64,000 nt of DNA from Streptomyces hawaiiensis (lineage in GTDB: Bacteria; Actinomycetota; Actinomycetes; Streptomycetales; Streptomycetaceae). Below the pieces are notes generated by a model that searched no databases, was not told the origin of the DNA, and saw only the letters and a program-made list of their open reading frames with translations. Location of the stretch: assembly GCF_004803895.1 (NCBI RefSeq), contig NZ_CP021978.1:5270001-5334000 (forward strand). Reading direction: 5' to 3'. Below, piece by piece: positions 9,013 to 17,238 of the stretch. Every line of letters begins with the position of its first letter. The stretch's first letter is position 1. Both the position numbers and the translations under genes were made by a program.

Positions 9013-9032
9013 CCGGGGGCTGCCGCCCCCGG
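9013..9032. terminator. hairpin after nnrD within a Streptomyces intergenic repeat
   Basis: CCGGGGGC-TGCC-GCCCCCGG forms an 8-bp stem with a 4-nt loop. The bases just after it (about 9040-9078, including CCTCGTCCTCGAACGCCGG) match a sequence I recognise as widely repeated between Streptomyces genes. Confidence 0.55.
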
Positions 9033-9084
9033 GCCCCCGCTTCGGCCTGAACGGCCTCGTCCTCGAACGCCGGACGGGCTGATA

Positions 9085-9155
9085 GGTGGCTGAGCGGTGT
9101 CGTCGGGTGCGCCCGTAGGGCTGGTGGGTGGCTGAGCGGTGTCGTCGGGTGCGCC
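9085..9155. repeat. two 29-bp direct repeats
   Basis: Positions 9085-9113 and 9127-9155 are identical over 29 bases (beginning GGTGGCTGAGCGGTGTCGTC), a 42-bp period. They fill the 300-bp gap between nnrD and the L,D-transpeptidase gene, which has no supported gene of its own. Confidence 0.8.
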
Positions 9156-9233
9156 GGTGTGGCTGATGCCTCCGGGTGACCCCCGCCGCGCGGCAACCCG
9201 GGGCCGGCCCGTGCCCCGGGCTTGTCTGGGCGC

Positions 9234-10121
9234 ATGAGCCGCAGACGTACCGCCGGGCGGGTCCTCGCCCTTCTGCTCGCCGTTGTCGCCGCCGTGCCCC
9301 TGGGTGTCGCCTCCGCCGCTCCCGTGCCGCCGGCTCCCGGGCCCCCGGCCGAGCTGGTGCCCGGGGTCGCGCCGGGGCCCGCGCAGCCCTGGTCGCTCGA
9401 CACGCCCGACCAGGCTCTGCCGCCCGTGGTGTACACGCCGTCCGCCGAGGAGGAAGCCGTCGAGCCGCGGAGCGCGGTGGCCGGGACGTACGCGCTCGTC
9501 GAGTACGTGCCGTTGGGTGAGGCGGTCGCGCGGGTGAGCTGCACCGCCAAGACGGGGCCGTACCAGCGGCAGGTCGAGCGGTGGCTCGGGCTGCGGGCCG
9601 ACGGGAGGCAGTCGGCGGGCGACTGCCGGGTCATCCGGGCGTTCCAGGTGAAGCAGGGGATCAAGCCGGCCATGGGGTTCGCGGGACCGGTCACGTGGTC
9701 GCGGATGCGGTATCTGTCGGCCCGCCGGAATCCGAATGCCGCCGGGAACTGCCCGGTGCGGGCCCACCCCGTGGCGTGTGTGGACCTCAGCCGCCAGCTG
9801 ATGTGGGTGCAGAAGGGCCGGCAGGTCGTGTTCGGGGCGGTGCCCATCCGCAGCGGGCGGGCCGGGTACCGGACCAGGGCCGGGTGGCACAAGGTCTACT
9901 GGCGGCACAAGAACCACTGGTCGACGCTGTACAACACGCCCATGCCGTACTCCCAGTTCTTCAGCGGCGGGCAGGCCTTCCACGGCGTCTACGGCTCCCT
10001 CCACACCGCTGTCGGCTCGATGGGCTGCGTCAATCTCACGGTGGGCGACGCGCGGAGGTTGTGGGGCGTGCTCAAGAAGGGTGACCGGGTGTTCGTGTGG
10101 GGGCGGCGGCCCGGGACGTAG
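9234..10121 (+). CDS. secreted L,D-transpeptidase (YkuD family) with peptidoglycan-binding region
   Basis: Forms 3-3 cross-links in peptidoglycan, or attaches proteins to it, outside the membrane. A signal peptide (MSRRRTAGRVLALLLAVVAAVPLG) is followed by a Pro-rich spacer and a peptidoglycan-binding-like stretch (YQRQVERWLGLRADGRQSAG to FAGPVTWSRM). The YkuD catalytic domain lies at about residues 175-295. The catalytic signature is present: AFHGVYGS, then VGSMGCVNLT with the nucleophile Cys. The start is the ATG at 9234; a TTG four codons upstream is less likely. The cell-wall context continues downstream with alr. Confidence 0.88.
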   Translation: MSRRRTAGRVLALLLAVVAAVPLGVASAAPVPPAPGPPAELVPGVAPGPAQPWSLDTPDQALPPVVYTPSAEEEAVEPRSAVAGTYALVEYVPLGEAVARVSCTAKTGPYQRQVERWLGLRADGRQSAGDCRVIRAFQVKQGIKPAMGFAGPVTWSRMRYLSARRNPNAAGNCPVRAHPVACVDLSRQLMWVQKGRQVVFGAVPIRSGRAGYRTRAGWHKVYWRHKNHWSTLYNTPMPYSQFFSGGQAFHGVYGSLHTAVGSMGCVNLTVGDARRLWGVLKKGDRVFVWGRRPGT

Positions 10122-10159
10122 CCGACCCGCCGCCGGAGCCCTCTGAGACACTGGGCGCG

Positions 10160-11329
10160 ATGAGCGAGAGAACAGCCCCGCGGACCGCGCCCCTGCGGGC
10201 CCGTGCCGAGATCGACCTGGCCGCCCTGCGGGCCAATGTGCGGGCCCTGCGTGCCCACGCGCCGGGCGCGGCCGTGATGGCCGTGGTGAAGTCCGAGGCG
10301 TACGGCCACGGGGCTGTGCCGTGCGCCCGGGCGGCCGTCGCCGCCGGGGCGAGCTGGCTGGGCACGGCCACGCCCGAGGAGGCCCTCGCCCTGCGGGACG
10401 CCGGGCTGCCGGGCCGCATCATGTGCTGGCTGTGGACGCCCGGCGGACCGTGGCGCGAGGCGATCGAGGCCGAGCTGGACGTGTCCGTCAGCGGGATGTG
10501 GGCCCTGGAGGAGGTCGTCGAGGCGGCCAGGGGAGCCGACCGGCCCGCCCGCGTGCAGCTCAAGGCCGACACCGGGCTCGGGCGGGGCGGGTGCCAGCCG
10601 GGGGACGACTGGGCCGCGCTCGTCCGCGAGGCGCTGCGGGCCGAGGCCGAGGGGCTGCTGCGCGTCACGGGACTGTGGTCGCACTTCGCCTGCGCCGACG
10701 AGCCCGGGCACCCCTCCATCGCCGCCCAGCTCGCCGTGTTCCGGGAGATGGTCGGCTACGCCGAGGGGCAGGGCGTGCGGCCCGAGGTCCGGCACATCGC
10801 CAACTCGCCGGCCACGCTCACGCTCCCCGAGAGCCACTTCGACCTGGTCCGCACCGGCATCGCCACCTACGGCATCTCGCCCAGCCCCGAGCTCGGCACC
10901 CCGGCCGACTTCGGGCTGCGCCCCGTGATGACGCTGTCCGCCTCGCTGGCCCTGGTCAAACACGTCCCCGGCGGGCACGGCGTCAGCTACGGCCACCGGT
11001 ACGTGACACCCGGCGAGACCACCCTCGGCCTGGTGCCGCTGGGCTACGCCGACGGCATCCCGCGGCACGCCTCCTCGGCCGGGCCGGTCCTGGTCGAGGG
11101 CAAGTGGCGCACGATCGCCGGGCGGGTCGCCATGGACCAGTTCGTGGTGGATCTGGGCGGCGACGAGCCCGCGGCGGGGGCCGATGCGGTCCTCTTCGGG
11201 CCCGGGGACCGCGGTGAGCCCACCGCGGAGGACTGGGCCCAGGCGGCCGGAACCATCGCCTACGAGATCGTGACCCGGATCGGAACGCGTGTTCCTCGCG
11301 TCTATGTGAATGAGGAACAGGACGGGTAA
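10160..11329 (+). CDS. alr: alanine racemase
   Basis: PLP-dependent enzyme interconverting L- and D-alanine for peptidoglycan stems. 389 residues, normal length. The PLP lysine is K44 in VMAVVKSEAYGHG (the family usually reads VVKADAYGHG). The second catalytic residue, Tyr, lies in HGVSYGHRYV, and LGYADGIPRH and GRVAMDQFVVD are family signatures. I chose the ATG at 10160; the frame is open upstream but runs into the preceding gene region. It follows the L,D-transpeptidase gene by 38 bp, so the two may be cotranscribed. Confidence 0.95.
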   Translation: MSERTAPRTAPLRARAEIDLAALRANVRALRAHAPGAAVMAVVKSEAYGHGAVPCARAAVAAGASWLGTATPEEALALRDAGLPGRIMCWLWTPGGPWREAIEAELDVSVSGMWALEEVVEAARGADRPARVQLKADTGLGRGGCQPGDDWAALVREALRAEAEGLLRVTGLWSHFACADEPGHPSIAAQLAVFREMVGYAEGQGVRPEVRHIANSPATLTLPESHFDLVRTGIATYGISPSPELGTPADFGLRPVMTLSASLALVKHVPGGHGVSYGHRYVTPGETTLGLVPLGYADGIPRHASSAGPVLVEGKWRTIAGRVAMDQFVVDLGGDEPAAGADAVLFGPGDRGEPTAEDWAQAAGTIAYEIVTRIGTRVPRVYVNEEQDG

Positions 11330-11455
11330 CTCGCACAGGGGGACCCGTCACGCGAGGAACGACACACACCCTGACAACAGCGGCACCATCAGGCTCACCG
11401 GTTCACCCGACCCGGTGAGTCACCCGATCGGCACCCCGGCGAAGAGGAGCGGTAC

Positions 11456-12715
11456 GTGAGCGAGAGCAGTGCGGAGGTCGTCGCGGACGTCGCCTCCGCG
11501 GCCGTCGCGGCCTCCGCCGCGGGGGCGGCGGGGGGCTGGCGCCGGGCGACCGGTCTCGCCGGCGTGGCGATAGGCGTGGTGGCCGCGGGCGCGGCCGCCG
11601 GTGTCGCCCTGGAACGGATGACGGTCGGCCGCGGCATGCGCCAGAAGGCCCGGCTCGCCCTGGACTCGGCGGGGCCGTACGGCTCGCTGCGCGGCATGCC
11701 CGGCAAGGCGTTCTCGGACGACGGCACGGAGCTGTACTACGAGGTCGACGAGCTCGATCCGGAGGCGGCCCCGGCGGCCATCGGGCCGCGCCGCCGCAGG
11801 CTCTTCGGCCGCAAGTCCCCCGCGCCCGTCACGGTCGTCTTCAGCCACGGCTACTGCCTCAGCCAGGACTCCTGGCACTTCCAGCGGGCGGCTCTGCGGG
11901 GCGTCGTACGGACCGTGCACTGGGACCAGCGCAGCCACGGCCGGTCCGGGCGGGGTGTGGCGCAGACGCGGGACGACGAGCCGATCACCATCGAGCAGCT
12001 GGGCCGGGACCTGAAGGCCGTCATGGACGCGGCCGCCCCCGAGGGGCCGCTCGTGCTCGTGGGGCACTCCATGGGCGGCATGACGGTGATGGCGCTGGCC
12101 GACCAGTACCCCGAACTGATCCGGGAGCGGGTCGTCGGGGTCGCCTTCGTGGGGACGTCCTCGGGGCGGCTCGGCGAGGTCAACTACGGCCTGCCCGTCG
12201 CCGGGGTCAACGCGGTGCGGCGAGTGCTGCCCGGGGTGCTGAAGGCGCTGGGGCAGCGGGCCGAGCTGGTGGAGAAGGGGCGCCGGGCCACGGCCGACCT
12301 GTTCGCCGGGATCATCAAGCGGTACTCGTTCGCGTCCCGGGACGTCGACCCGGCCGTCGCCCGGTTCGCCGAGCGGATGATCGAGAGCACGCCGATCGAC
12401 GTGGTCGCCGAGTACTACCCGGCGTTCAACGACCACGACAAGACCGAGGCGCTCGTCCACTTCACGGACATGCCGGTGCTCGTCCTGGCCGGGGTGCAGG
12501 ACCTGGTCACACCGAGTGAGCACAGCGAGGCCATCGCCGATCTGCTTCCCGACGCCGAGCTGGTGCTGGTGCCGGACGCGGGGCACCTGGTGATGCTGGA
12601 ACACCCGGAAGTGGTCACCGACCGCCTCGCCGACCTGCTCACCCGCACGGGTGCCGTGCCCGCAGGAGCTACCGTGAAGGGCTATGGAAGCACCAGCACC
12701 GCACAGCCCGGCTGA
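11456..12715 (+). CDS. alpha/beta hydrolase, membrane-associated
   Basis: A 419-residue serine hydrolase. The N terminus is Ala-rich with one hydrophobic segment (GLAGVAIGVVAAGAAAGVAL, about 35-55), probably a signal anchor. The alpha/beta-hydrolase core follows, with oxyanion region VVFSHGYCLSQDSW, nucleophile elbow LVGHSMGGM, a likely acid in LAGVQDLVTPSEH and the histidine in PDAGHLVMLEHPE. Substrate unknown. It starts with GTG at 11456 behind GAAGAGGAG. Its last 32 bases overlap the tsaE start, so the two are translationally linked and the gene belongs to the alr-tsaE block. Confidence 0.85.
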   Translation: MSESSAEVVADVASAAVAASAAGAAGGWRRATGLAGVAIGVVAAGAAAGVALERMTVGRGMRQKARLALDSAGPYGSLRGMPGKAFSDDGTELYYEVDELDPEAAPAAIGPRRRRLFGRKSPAPVTVVFSHGYCLSQDSWHFQRAALRGVVRTVHWDQRSHGRSGRGVAQTRDDEPITIEQLGRDLKAVMDAAAPEGPLVLVGHSMGGMTVMALADQYPELIRERVVGVAFVGTSSGRLGEVNYGLPVAGVNAVRRVLPGVLKALGQRAELVEKGRRATADLFAGIIKRYSFASRDVDPAVARFAERMIESTPIDVVAEYYPAFNDHDKTEALVHFTDMPVLVLAGVQDLVTPSEHSEAIADLLPDAELVLVPDAGHLVMLEHPEVVTDRLADLLTRTGAVPAGATVKGYGSTSTAQPG

Positions 12716-13202
12716 GCCCGGATCCGTCCAGATCGTCGTCACGTCCCCCGAGCAGATGCGGGAGCTGGGCCGCCGGCTCGCGAAGCTGCTGCGCGCGGGT
12801 GACCTGGTGATGCTCAGCGGGGAGCTCGGCGCGGGCAAGACGACGCTGACCCGCGGCCTGGGCGAGGGGCTCGGCGTGCGCGGAGCCGTCACCTCGCCGA
12901 CGTTCGTGATCGCCCGGGTGCATCCCCCGCTGGGCGACGGTCCGCCGCTCGTCCATGTCGACGCCTACCGGCTCTCCGGCGGTCTCGACGAGATGGAGGA
13001 CCTCGATCTCGACGTCTCGCTGCCCGATTCCGTGGTCGTCGTGGAGTGGGGCGAGGGCAAGGTCGAGGAGCTGACGGAGGACCGGCTCCAGGTCCTGATC
13101 CACCGGGCCGTGGGCGACACGACCGACGAGGTCCGGCAGATGACGGTCACCGGTGTGGGGGAACGCTGGGCCACGGCGGACCTGAGCGTGCTCGCCGCCT
13201 GA
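12684..13202 (+). CDS. tsaE: tRNA threonylcarbamoyladenosine biosynthesis ATPase TsaE
   Basis: P-loop ATPase that works with TsaB and TsaD to attach threonylcarbamoyl to A37 of ANN-decoding tRNAs. 172 residues. Walker A is GELGAGKTTLTRGLGEGL, preceded by the usual DLVMLSG strand. The motifs TSPTFVIARVH, HVDAYRL and VVVVEWGEG are diagnostic. It overlaps the upstream hydrolase gene by 32 bp. Its functional partners tsaB and tsaD lie 1-3 kb downstream in the same orientation, separated by a small protein and a minus-strand gene. Confidence 0.94.
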   Translation: MEAPAPHSPAEPGSVQIVVTSPEQMRELGRRLAKLLRAGDLVMLSGELGAGKTTLTRGLGEGLGVRGAVTSPTFVIARVHPPLGDGPPLVHVDAYRLSGGLDEMEDLDLDVSLPDSVVVVEWGEGKVEELTEDRLQVLIHRAVGDTTDEVRQMTVTGVGERWATADLSVLAA

Positions 13203-13298
13203 GTCCTGATGTGCGCTCATTTGATGAACGTTCCGACAAGACGTCGGCAAGATGTTGCGTTCGGCGTCTCGTGCGTGGTCACATGGTATCCAGTTCGT

Positions 13299-13316
13299 AG
13301 TTAGGTCTACCTAACT
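13299..13316. promoter_or_regulatory. 18-bp palindrome upstream of the 55-residue protein gene
   Basis: AGTTAGGT-CT-ACCTAACT: 8-bp perfect arms with a 2-bp centre, 30 bp before the ATG at 13346. Its half-sites TTAGGT/ACCTAA resemble those of DmdR/IdeR iron boxes, but their spacing (2 instead of 7) does not fit. It is most likely the operator of a dimeric repressor. Confidence 0.6.
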
Positions 13317-13345
13317 TCGTTGCCCCGGCCCTTCGGGAGGCGTCC

Positions 13346-13513
13346 ATGTCGGCTACAGAGAGCAAGGGGCAGCCGCAGCGGTTCGCGGTCGCCGGGGTGT
13401 CCATGCGCGACCTGCTGGCGGCCGGTGAGGCGGCGGCGCTGATCTCCACGCCCCCGCGCCCTCCCGAGCCGGAGTTCTCCGAGCGGACCCGCGCACACCG
13501 CGAAGCGGCCTGA
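13346..13513 (+). CDS. conserved-looking small protein, 55 residues
   Basis: A short gene with a strong ribosome site (GGGAGG six bases before the ATG) and about 90% G or C at third codon positions, as expected for real Streptomyces coding sequence. The product begins MSATESKGQPQRFAVAGVSM and continues with a short helix-like stretch (RDLLAAGEAAALI), then a Pro/Glu/Arg-rich tail. It has no signal peptide, membrane segment or cysteines. Function unknown. It sits alone between tsaE and a convergent minus-strand gene, behind a strong palindrome, which suggests dedicated regulation. Confidence 0.7.
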   Translation: MSATESKGQPQRFAVAGVSMRDLLAAGEAAALISTPPRPPEPEFSERTRAHREAA

Positions 13514-13531
13514 GGCCCGTCGTTCGGATCA
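13514..13531. repeat. copy of a dispersed GGATCA-ending repeat motif
   Basis: GGCCCGTCGTTCGGATCA directly after the 55-residue gene's stop. Near-identical motifs form both ends of the inverted-repeat element after bldM (35497-35515 and 35717-35736). Confidence 0.55.
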
Positions 13532-13553
13532 GGCGAGACCTTGCGGACACGGC

Positions 13554-14114
13554 CTAGCGGACGACCACGACCTTGCGGCCGATCGTCGCGAACGTCCACA
13601 TCGCGTCGCCGTCCGCGCGGGACTCGCGGATGCCGCCCGTGCGGATCTTCGGGTCGGGGGCGGGGGCGGTCGAACCGGCCACGGCCGCGCTGAAGCCGAT
13701 GACCACGCCGTCCACCGAGGCGAAGCGCACCACGTGCTCGACCGGGACGCCGTCGGAGCCGGTGACCGCGTTCGAGCGGGACGTCACCGAGTAGCTGCCC
13801 GGGGCCGGGTCCACCGCGCTCGGGTCCACCTCGAACGTGCGGCTGACCGCCTCGTCCGCGGCGACCAGCCACACCCGGTCGCCGCGCAGCGAGTACACGA
13901 CCCGGGCGCCCTTGCCGGAGCCGCCGGGCAGTGCGGTGGGGTCCTTCCTGACCTGGGGCGCCTTCGACGTACCGGCCGCCGGTGCGGCGCCCGCGTGTGC
14001 CGCTCTGCCCAGGCCGGCCGGGAGGGTCTGGGCCGCCTGGTGGGCGAGGTAGCCGACCGTCGCGAGGGCCGCGGCGGTGAGCCCGGCCACGATTCCCGAG
14101 CTGCTAGCTGCCAC
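13554..14114 (-). CDS. membrane-anchored protein with degenerate L,D-transpeptidase-like domain
   Basis: A 186-residue protein with a hydrophobic N-terminal anchor (SSGIVAGLTAAALATVGYLA) and a roughly 110-residue extracytoplasmic domain. Its strand pattern (VVYSLRGDRVWLVAADEAV, PAPGSYSVTSRSNAV, KIRTGGIRES) resembles the YkuD L,D-transpeptidase fold. However, the expected catalytic His and the S-H/x-G-C motif are absent: the region reads GGIRESRADGDAMWTFATIG, and the mature domain has no Cys. So it is probably not an active transpeptidase. The GTG at 14114 has GGTGGGA five bases upstream; the GTG at 14126 is an alternative. Divergent from tsaB. Family assignment is my inference. Confidence 0.6.
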   Translation of the reverse strand: MAASSSGIVAGLTAAALATVGYLAHQAAQTLPAGLGRAAHAGAAPAAGTSKAPQVRKDPTALPGGSGKGARVVYSLRGDRVWLVAADEAVSRTFEVDPSAVDPAPGSYSVTSRSNAVTGSDGVPVEHVVRFASVDGVVIGFSAAVAGSTAPAPDPKIRTGGIRESRADGDAMWTFATIGRKVVVVR

Positions 14115-14229
14115 CGTTCGTCCCACCTCACGTCGTACATCCCTGTCGTGACGGTAGGTGACGGTAGCAGCAGGTGACGACCCGACAGGCGCGACCGACA
14201 CGGGCCCCGGGGAGCCGTAGGCTGTTTGC

Positions 14230-14883
14230 GTGCTCTTGCTCGCTCTGGATACCGCCACGCCCGCCGTCACCGTCGCGCTGCACGACGGACGCGATGTCAT
14301 CGCCTCGTCGAGTCAGGTGGACGCGCGGCGGCACGGGGAACTGCTGCTGCCGGCGATCGACCGGATGCTCGCCGAGGCCGGTCTGCGGCTCGACGCCGTC
14401 ACCGGGGTCGTCGCCGGGATCGGTCCGGGACCGTACACCGGGCTGCGCGTCGGTCTGATGACCGCGGAGACCTTCGGGCTCGCGCTCGGCGTCCCCGTGC
14501 ACGGCGTGTGCACGCTGGACGGCCTCGCCTACGCCACCGACCTGCAGGGCCCGTTCGTCGTCGCGACCGACGCCCGCCGCAAGGAGGTGTACTGGGCCCG
14601 CTACACCGACTCCCGCACCCGGGTCACCGACCCGGCCGTGGACCGGCCCGCCGACATCGCCGGGCAGGTCGAGGGTCTGCCCGCGGTCGGCGCGGGCGCG
14701 CTGCTGTACCCGGAGACCTTCCCCAAGGCGCATGAGCCGGAGCACGTGTCCGCCGCCGCCCTCGCCCGGCTGGCCGCGGAGAAGCTGGCGGCCGGAGAGG
14801 AACTCCCCGCGCCCCGGCCGCTGTACCTGCGCCGCCCCGACGCCCAGGTCCCCAAGAACTACAAGGTGGTCACCCCCAAGTGA
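14230..14883 (+). CDS. tsaB: tRNA threonylcarbamoyladenosine biosynthesis protein TsaB
   Basis: Partner of TsaD in the t6A-modifying complex, with an ASKHA fold but no catalytic role of its own. 217 residues. Signatures are LLALDTATPAVTVAL at the N terminus, GIGPGPYTGLRVGLMTAETF near residue 77 and VATDARRKEVYWARY. It starts with GTG at 14230. The stop codon overlaps the GTG start of rimI (GTGA, 4 bp), making tsaB-rimI-tsaD a translationally coupled unit. Confidence 0.93.
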   Translation: MLLLALDTATPAVTVALHDGRDVIASSSQVDARRHGELLLPAIDRMLAEAGLRLDAVTGVVAGIGPGPYTGLRVGLMTAETFGLALGVPVHGVCTLDGLAYATDLQGPFVVATDARRKEVYWARYTDSRTRVTDPAVDRPADIAGQVEGLPAVGAGALLYPETFPKAHEPEHVSAAALARLAAEKLAAGEELPAPRPLYLRRPDAQVPKNYKVVTPK

Positions 14884-15386
14884 CCGAACCCGTGACGTGC
14901 GCGCTGCGCGAGATGCGCTGGTGGGACATCGACGCCGTGCTGGAGCTGGAGCGAAGCCTGTTCCCCGAGGACGCCTGGTCCCGGGGCATGTTCTGGTCCG
15001 AGCTGGCCCATGCGCGGGGACCCGAGGCCAACCGGCGGTACGTGGTCGCCGAGGCCGCCTCCCGGATCGTCGGGTACGCCGGTCTGGTCGCCAACGGTGA
15101 GCAGGCCGACGTCCAGACCATCGCCGTGTCCCGCGACCTGTGGGGCACCGGCCTCGGCGGACGGCTGCTGGCCGAACTGCTGCGGACGGCCACCACCTTC
15201 GAGTGCGCCGAGGTGATGCTCGAGTGCCGGGTCGACAACGTCCGCGCGCAGAAGCTGTACGAGCGCTTCGGCTTCGAGCCCATCGGTTTCCGGCGCGGCT
15301 ACTACCAGCCGGGGAACGTGGACGCCCTGGTGATGCGCCTGACCGCCCCCGAGAACTCCGTACAAGGAACCGAGATCAATGGCTGA
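14880..15386 (+). CDS. rimI: ribosomal protein S18 alanine N-acetyltransferase
   Basis: GNAT-family acetyltransferase, 168 residues. Family motifs are VQTIAVSRDLWGTGLGGRLLAELL (acetyl-CoA-binding motif A, Q/RxxGxG/A variant), LECRVDNVRAQKLYERFGFEPIGFRRGYY and a C-terminal DALVMRL. The position between tsaB and tsaD, with 4-bp and 8-bp overlaps, is the conserved actinobacterial arrangement and the main reason for choosing RimI over a generic GNAT enzyme. Confidence 0.9.
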   Translation: MTEPVTCALREMRWWDIDAVLELERSLFPEDAWSRGMFWSELAHARGPEANRRYVVAEAASRIVGYAGLVANGEQADVQTIAVSRDLWGTGLGGRLLAELLRTATTFECAEVMLECRVDNVRAQKLYERFGFEPIGFRRGYYQPGNVDALVMRLTAPENSVQGTEING

Positions 15387-16467
15387 CGAACCCCTCGTAC
15401 TGGGAATCGAGACCTCCTGCGACGAGACGGGCGTCGGCATCGTGCGGGGCACCACCCTGCTGGCCGACGCCGTCGCCTCCAGCGTCGACGAGCACGCCCG
15501 CTTCGGCGGTGTCGTCCCGGAGGTCGCGAGCCGCGCCCACCTGGAGGCGATGGTCCCCACCATCGACCGCGCGTTGAAGGAGGCGGGCGTCAGCGCCCGC
15601 GACCTCGACGGCATCGCCGTCACCGCCGGTCCCGGTCTCGCCGGTGCCCTGCTGGTCGGCGTCTCCGCGGCGAAGGCCTACGCGTACGCGCTCGGCAAGC
15701 CCCTCTACGGCGTCAACCACCTCGCCTCGCACATCTGCGTGGACCAGCTGGAGCACGGCGCGCTGCCCGAGCCGACGATGGCCCTGCTGGTCTCCGGCGG
15801 CCACTCCTCGCTGCTGCTGTCCTCGGACATCACCTCCGACGTCCGCCCGATGGGCGCCACCATCGACGACGCGGCCGGTGAGGCCTTCGACAAGATCGCC
15901 CGCGTGCTGAACCTCGGCTTCCCGGGCGGCCCGGTCATCGACCGGTACGCGAAGGAGGGCGACCCGAACGCGATCGCCTTCCCCCGCGGCCTGACCGGCC
16001 CGCGCGACCCGGCCTACGACTTCTCCTTCTCCGGGCTGAAGACCGCCGTGGCGCGCTGGATCGAGGCCAAGCGGGCGGCGGGGGAGGAGGTGCCGGTGCG
16101 GGACGTGGCGGCCTCCTTCCAGGAGGCGGTCGTGGACGTGCTGACCCGCAAGGCCGTCCGGGCCTGCAAGGACGAGGGCGTCGACCACCTGATGATCGGC
16201 GGTGGCGTGGCCGCCAACTCCCGGCTGCGCGTCCTCGCCCAGGAGCGCTGCGAGTCCGCCGGGATCCGGCTGCGCGTGCCGCGGCCCAAGCTGTGCACGG
16301 ACAACGGCGCGATGGTCGCCGCCCTCGGCGCCGAGATGGTCGCACGGAACCGGGCGGCGTCGTCCTGGGACCTGTCGGCCGACTCGTCCCTGCCGGTGAC
16401 CGAGCCGCACGTCCCGGGCAACCACGACCATGTGCACGAGGTCAGCAAGGAGAACCTCTACTCGTGA
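15379..16467 (+). CDS. tsaD: tRNA N6-adenosine threonylcarbamoyltransferase
   Basis: Transfers the threonylcarbamoyl group from its adenylate to A37 of tRNA. 362 residues. N-terminal LGIETSCDETGVGIV is the family signature. The metal-binding HxxxH is in VNHLASHICVDQ, and LLVSGGHSSLLL and the C-terminal IGGGVAANSRLR are present. Overlaps rimI by 8 bp and the next small gene by 4 bp. The C-terminal tail beyond residue 340 is His/Asp-rich and variable. Confidence 0.95.
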   Translation: MADEPLVLGIETSCDETGVGIVRGTTLLADAVASSVDEHARFGGVVPEVASRAHLEAMVPTIDRALKEAGVSARDLDGIAVTAGPGLAGALLVGVSAAKAYAYALGKPLYGVNHLASHICVDQLEHGALPEPTMALLVSGGHSSLLLSSDITSDVRPMGATIDDAAGEAFDKIARVLNLGFPGGPVIDRYAKEGDPNAIAFPRGLTGPRDPAYDFSFSGLKTAVARWIEAKRAAGEEVPVRDVAASFQEAVVDVLTRKAVRACKDEGVDHLMIGGGVAANSRLRVLAQERCESAGIRLRVPRPKLCTDNGAMVAALGAEMVARNRAASSWDLSADSSLPVTEPHVPGNHDHVHEVSKENLYS

Positions 16468-16721
16468 CGGTCGCGTTGATGTGGGAGGCCCGGGCGTCCG
16501 ACGGGCGGGGCGAGGAGCTGCTGGCCTGGGCGCGCGCCCAGGAGTTCCCCCGTGAGCCGCTGCGCCGGGAGACCTTGCGCGCTCCCGGCGACCGGGTCCT
16601 CGTCATCACCTGGTGGGACGCCCCCTACGACGCCGAGCTGCCCGAACTGCCGGAGCCGGACGGGGAACTGCTCACGCGGGCTGTGCACCGGTGGCGGTTC
16701 GAGTCGGTGGGCGACGGCTGA
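16464..16721 (+). CDS. hypothetical protein, 85 residues
   Basis: Small soluble acidic protein (MTVALMWEARASDGRGEELL at the start, WDAPYDAELPELPEP in the middle). It starts with a GTG that overlaps the tsaD stop (GTGA), so it is translated with the tsaB-rimI-tsaD unit. The layout, an N-terminal strand, a helix and then VLVITWWD, suggests a small alpha/beta-barrel (ferredoxin-like, antibiotic-monooxygenase-like) fold, but that is only a guess. Its 3' end overlaps the convergent membrane-protein gene by 50 bp. Confidence 0.65.
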   Translation: MTVALMWEARASDGRGEELLAWARAQEFPREPLRRETLRAPGDRVLVITWWDAPYDAELPELPEPDGELLTRAVHRWRFESVGDG

Positions 16722-17202
16722 CCGAGAGCTCCCAGGGCCTGCTCGCGACGCGTCCCCGCCACAGCAGCACGCCGTGTCCGCGCTCCCAGTGGGCGGCGGT
16801 CGCGGCCTGGCCCAGCCAGTCGAGAGCCGACCACAGGGGCAGCACGGCCGCCCACGGTTCCCACAGGGACAGGGGCACCGTGAACAGCAGGTACAGCACG
16901 AAGAGCCGCGGGCTGAACGGCTGGTCGCGCAGGAAGCGCTCGGCGGGCAGGGTCGGGCCGGTGTCCTCGACGGGTACCGCCTTCTCGAAGTCCCGTATCT
17001 CGCCGAGCCACTTGAGCCTGGTCGCCTTCAGCAGCGTCCACAGCAGCAGGAACGCGAGCACGCCTGCGACGTAGAGGCCGAGCCGGCCGGGTTCGGACGG
17101 CGCGGAGAAGCCGCGGACCAGGCCCACGGTCGTCAGGGCGACGGCTGTGGCGGCCAGGACCGACACGACGGCCCGCAGTTCGTGGTGCACCAGCCTGTCC
17201 AT
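16672..17202 (-). CDS. hypothetical membrane protein
   Basis: 176 residues with three or four hydrophobic segments: VVSVLAATAVALTTVGLV (12-29), LYVAGVLAFLLLWTLL (43-58), LFVLYLLFTVPLSLW (about 102-116) and a weaker one after. There are no catalytic motifs and I do not recognise the family. The gene converges on the tsaD-linked 85-residue gene with a 50-bp overlap and begins 36 bp after the GH3 gene's stop, so it may be transcribed with that gene. Confidence 0.65.
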   Translation of the reverse strand: MDRLVHHELRAVVSVLAATAVALTTVGLVRGFSAPSEPGRLGLYVAGVLAFLLLWTLLKATRLKWLGEIRDFEKAVPVEDTGPTLPAERFLRDQPFSPRLFVLYLLFTVPLSLWEPWAAVLPLWSALDWLGQAATAAHWERGHGVLLWRGRVASRPWELSVSRRPPTRTATGAQPA

Positions 17203-17238
17203 GCGTCCCCCGCGTCCCCCGAGCGCCCGTACGGAGTC

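Noticed and set aside
13299..13316. The palindrome as an iron box (DmdR/IdeR site)
   Set aside because: Half-sites fit but the spacer is 2 bp instead of 7, so I list it only as an operator of unknown type.
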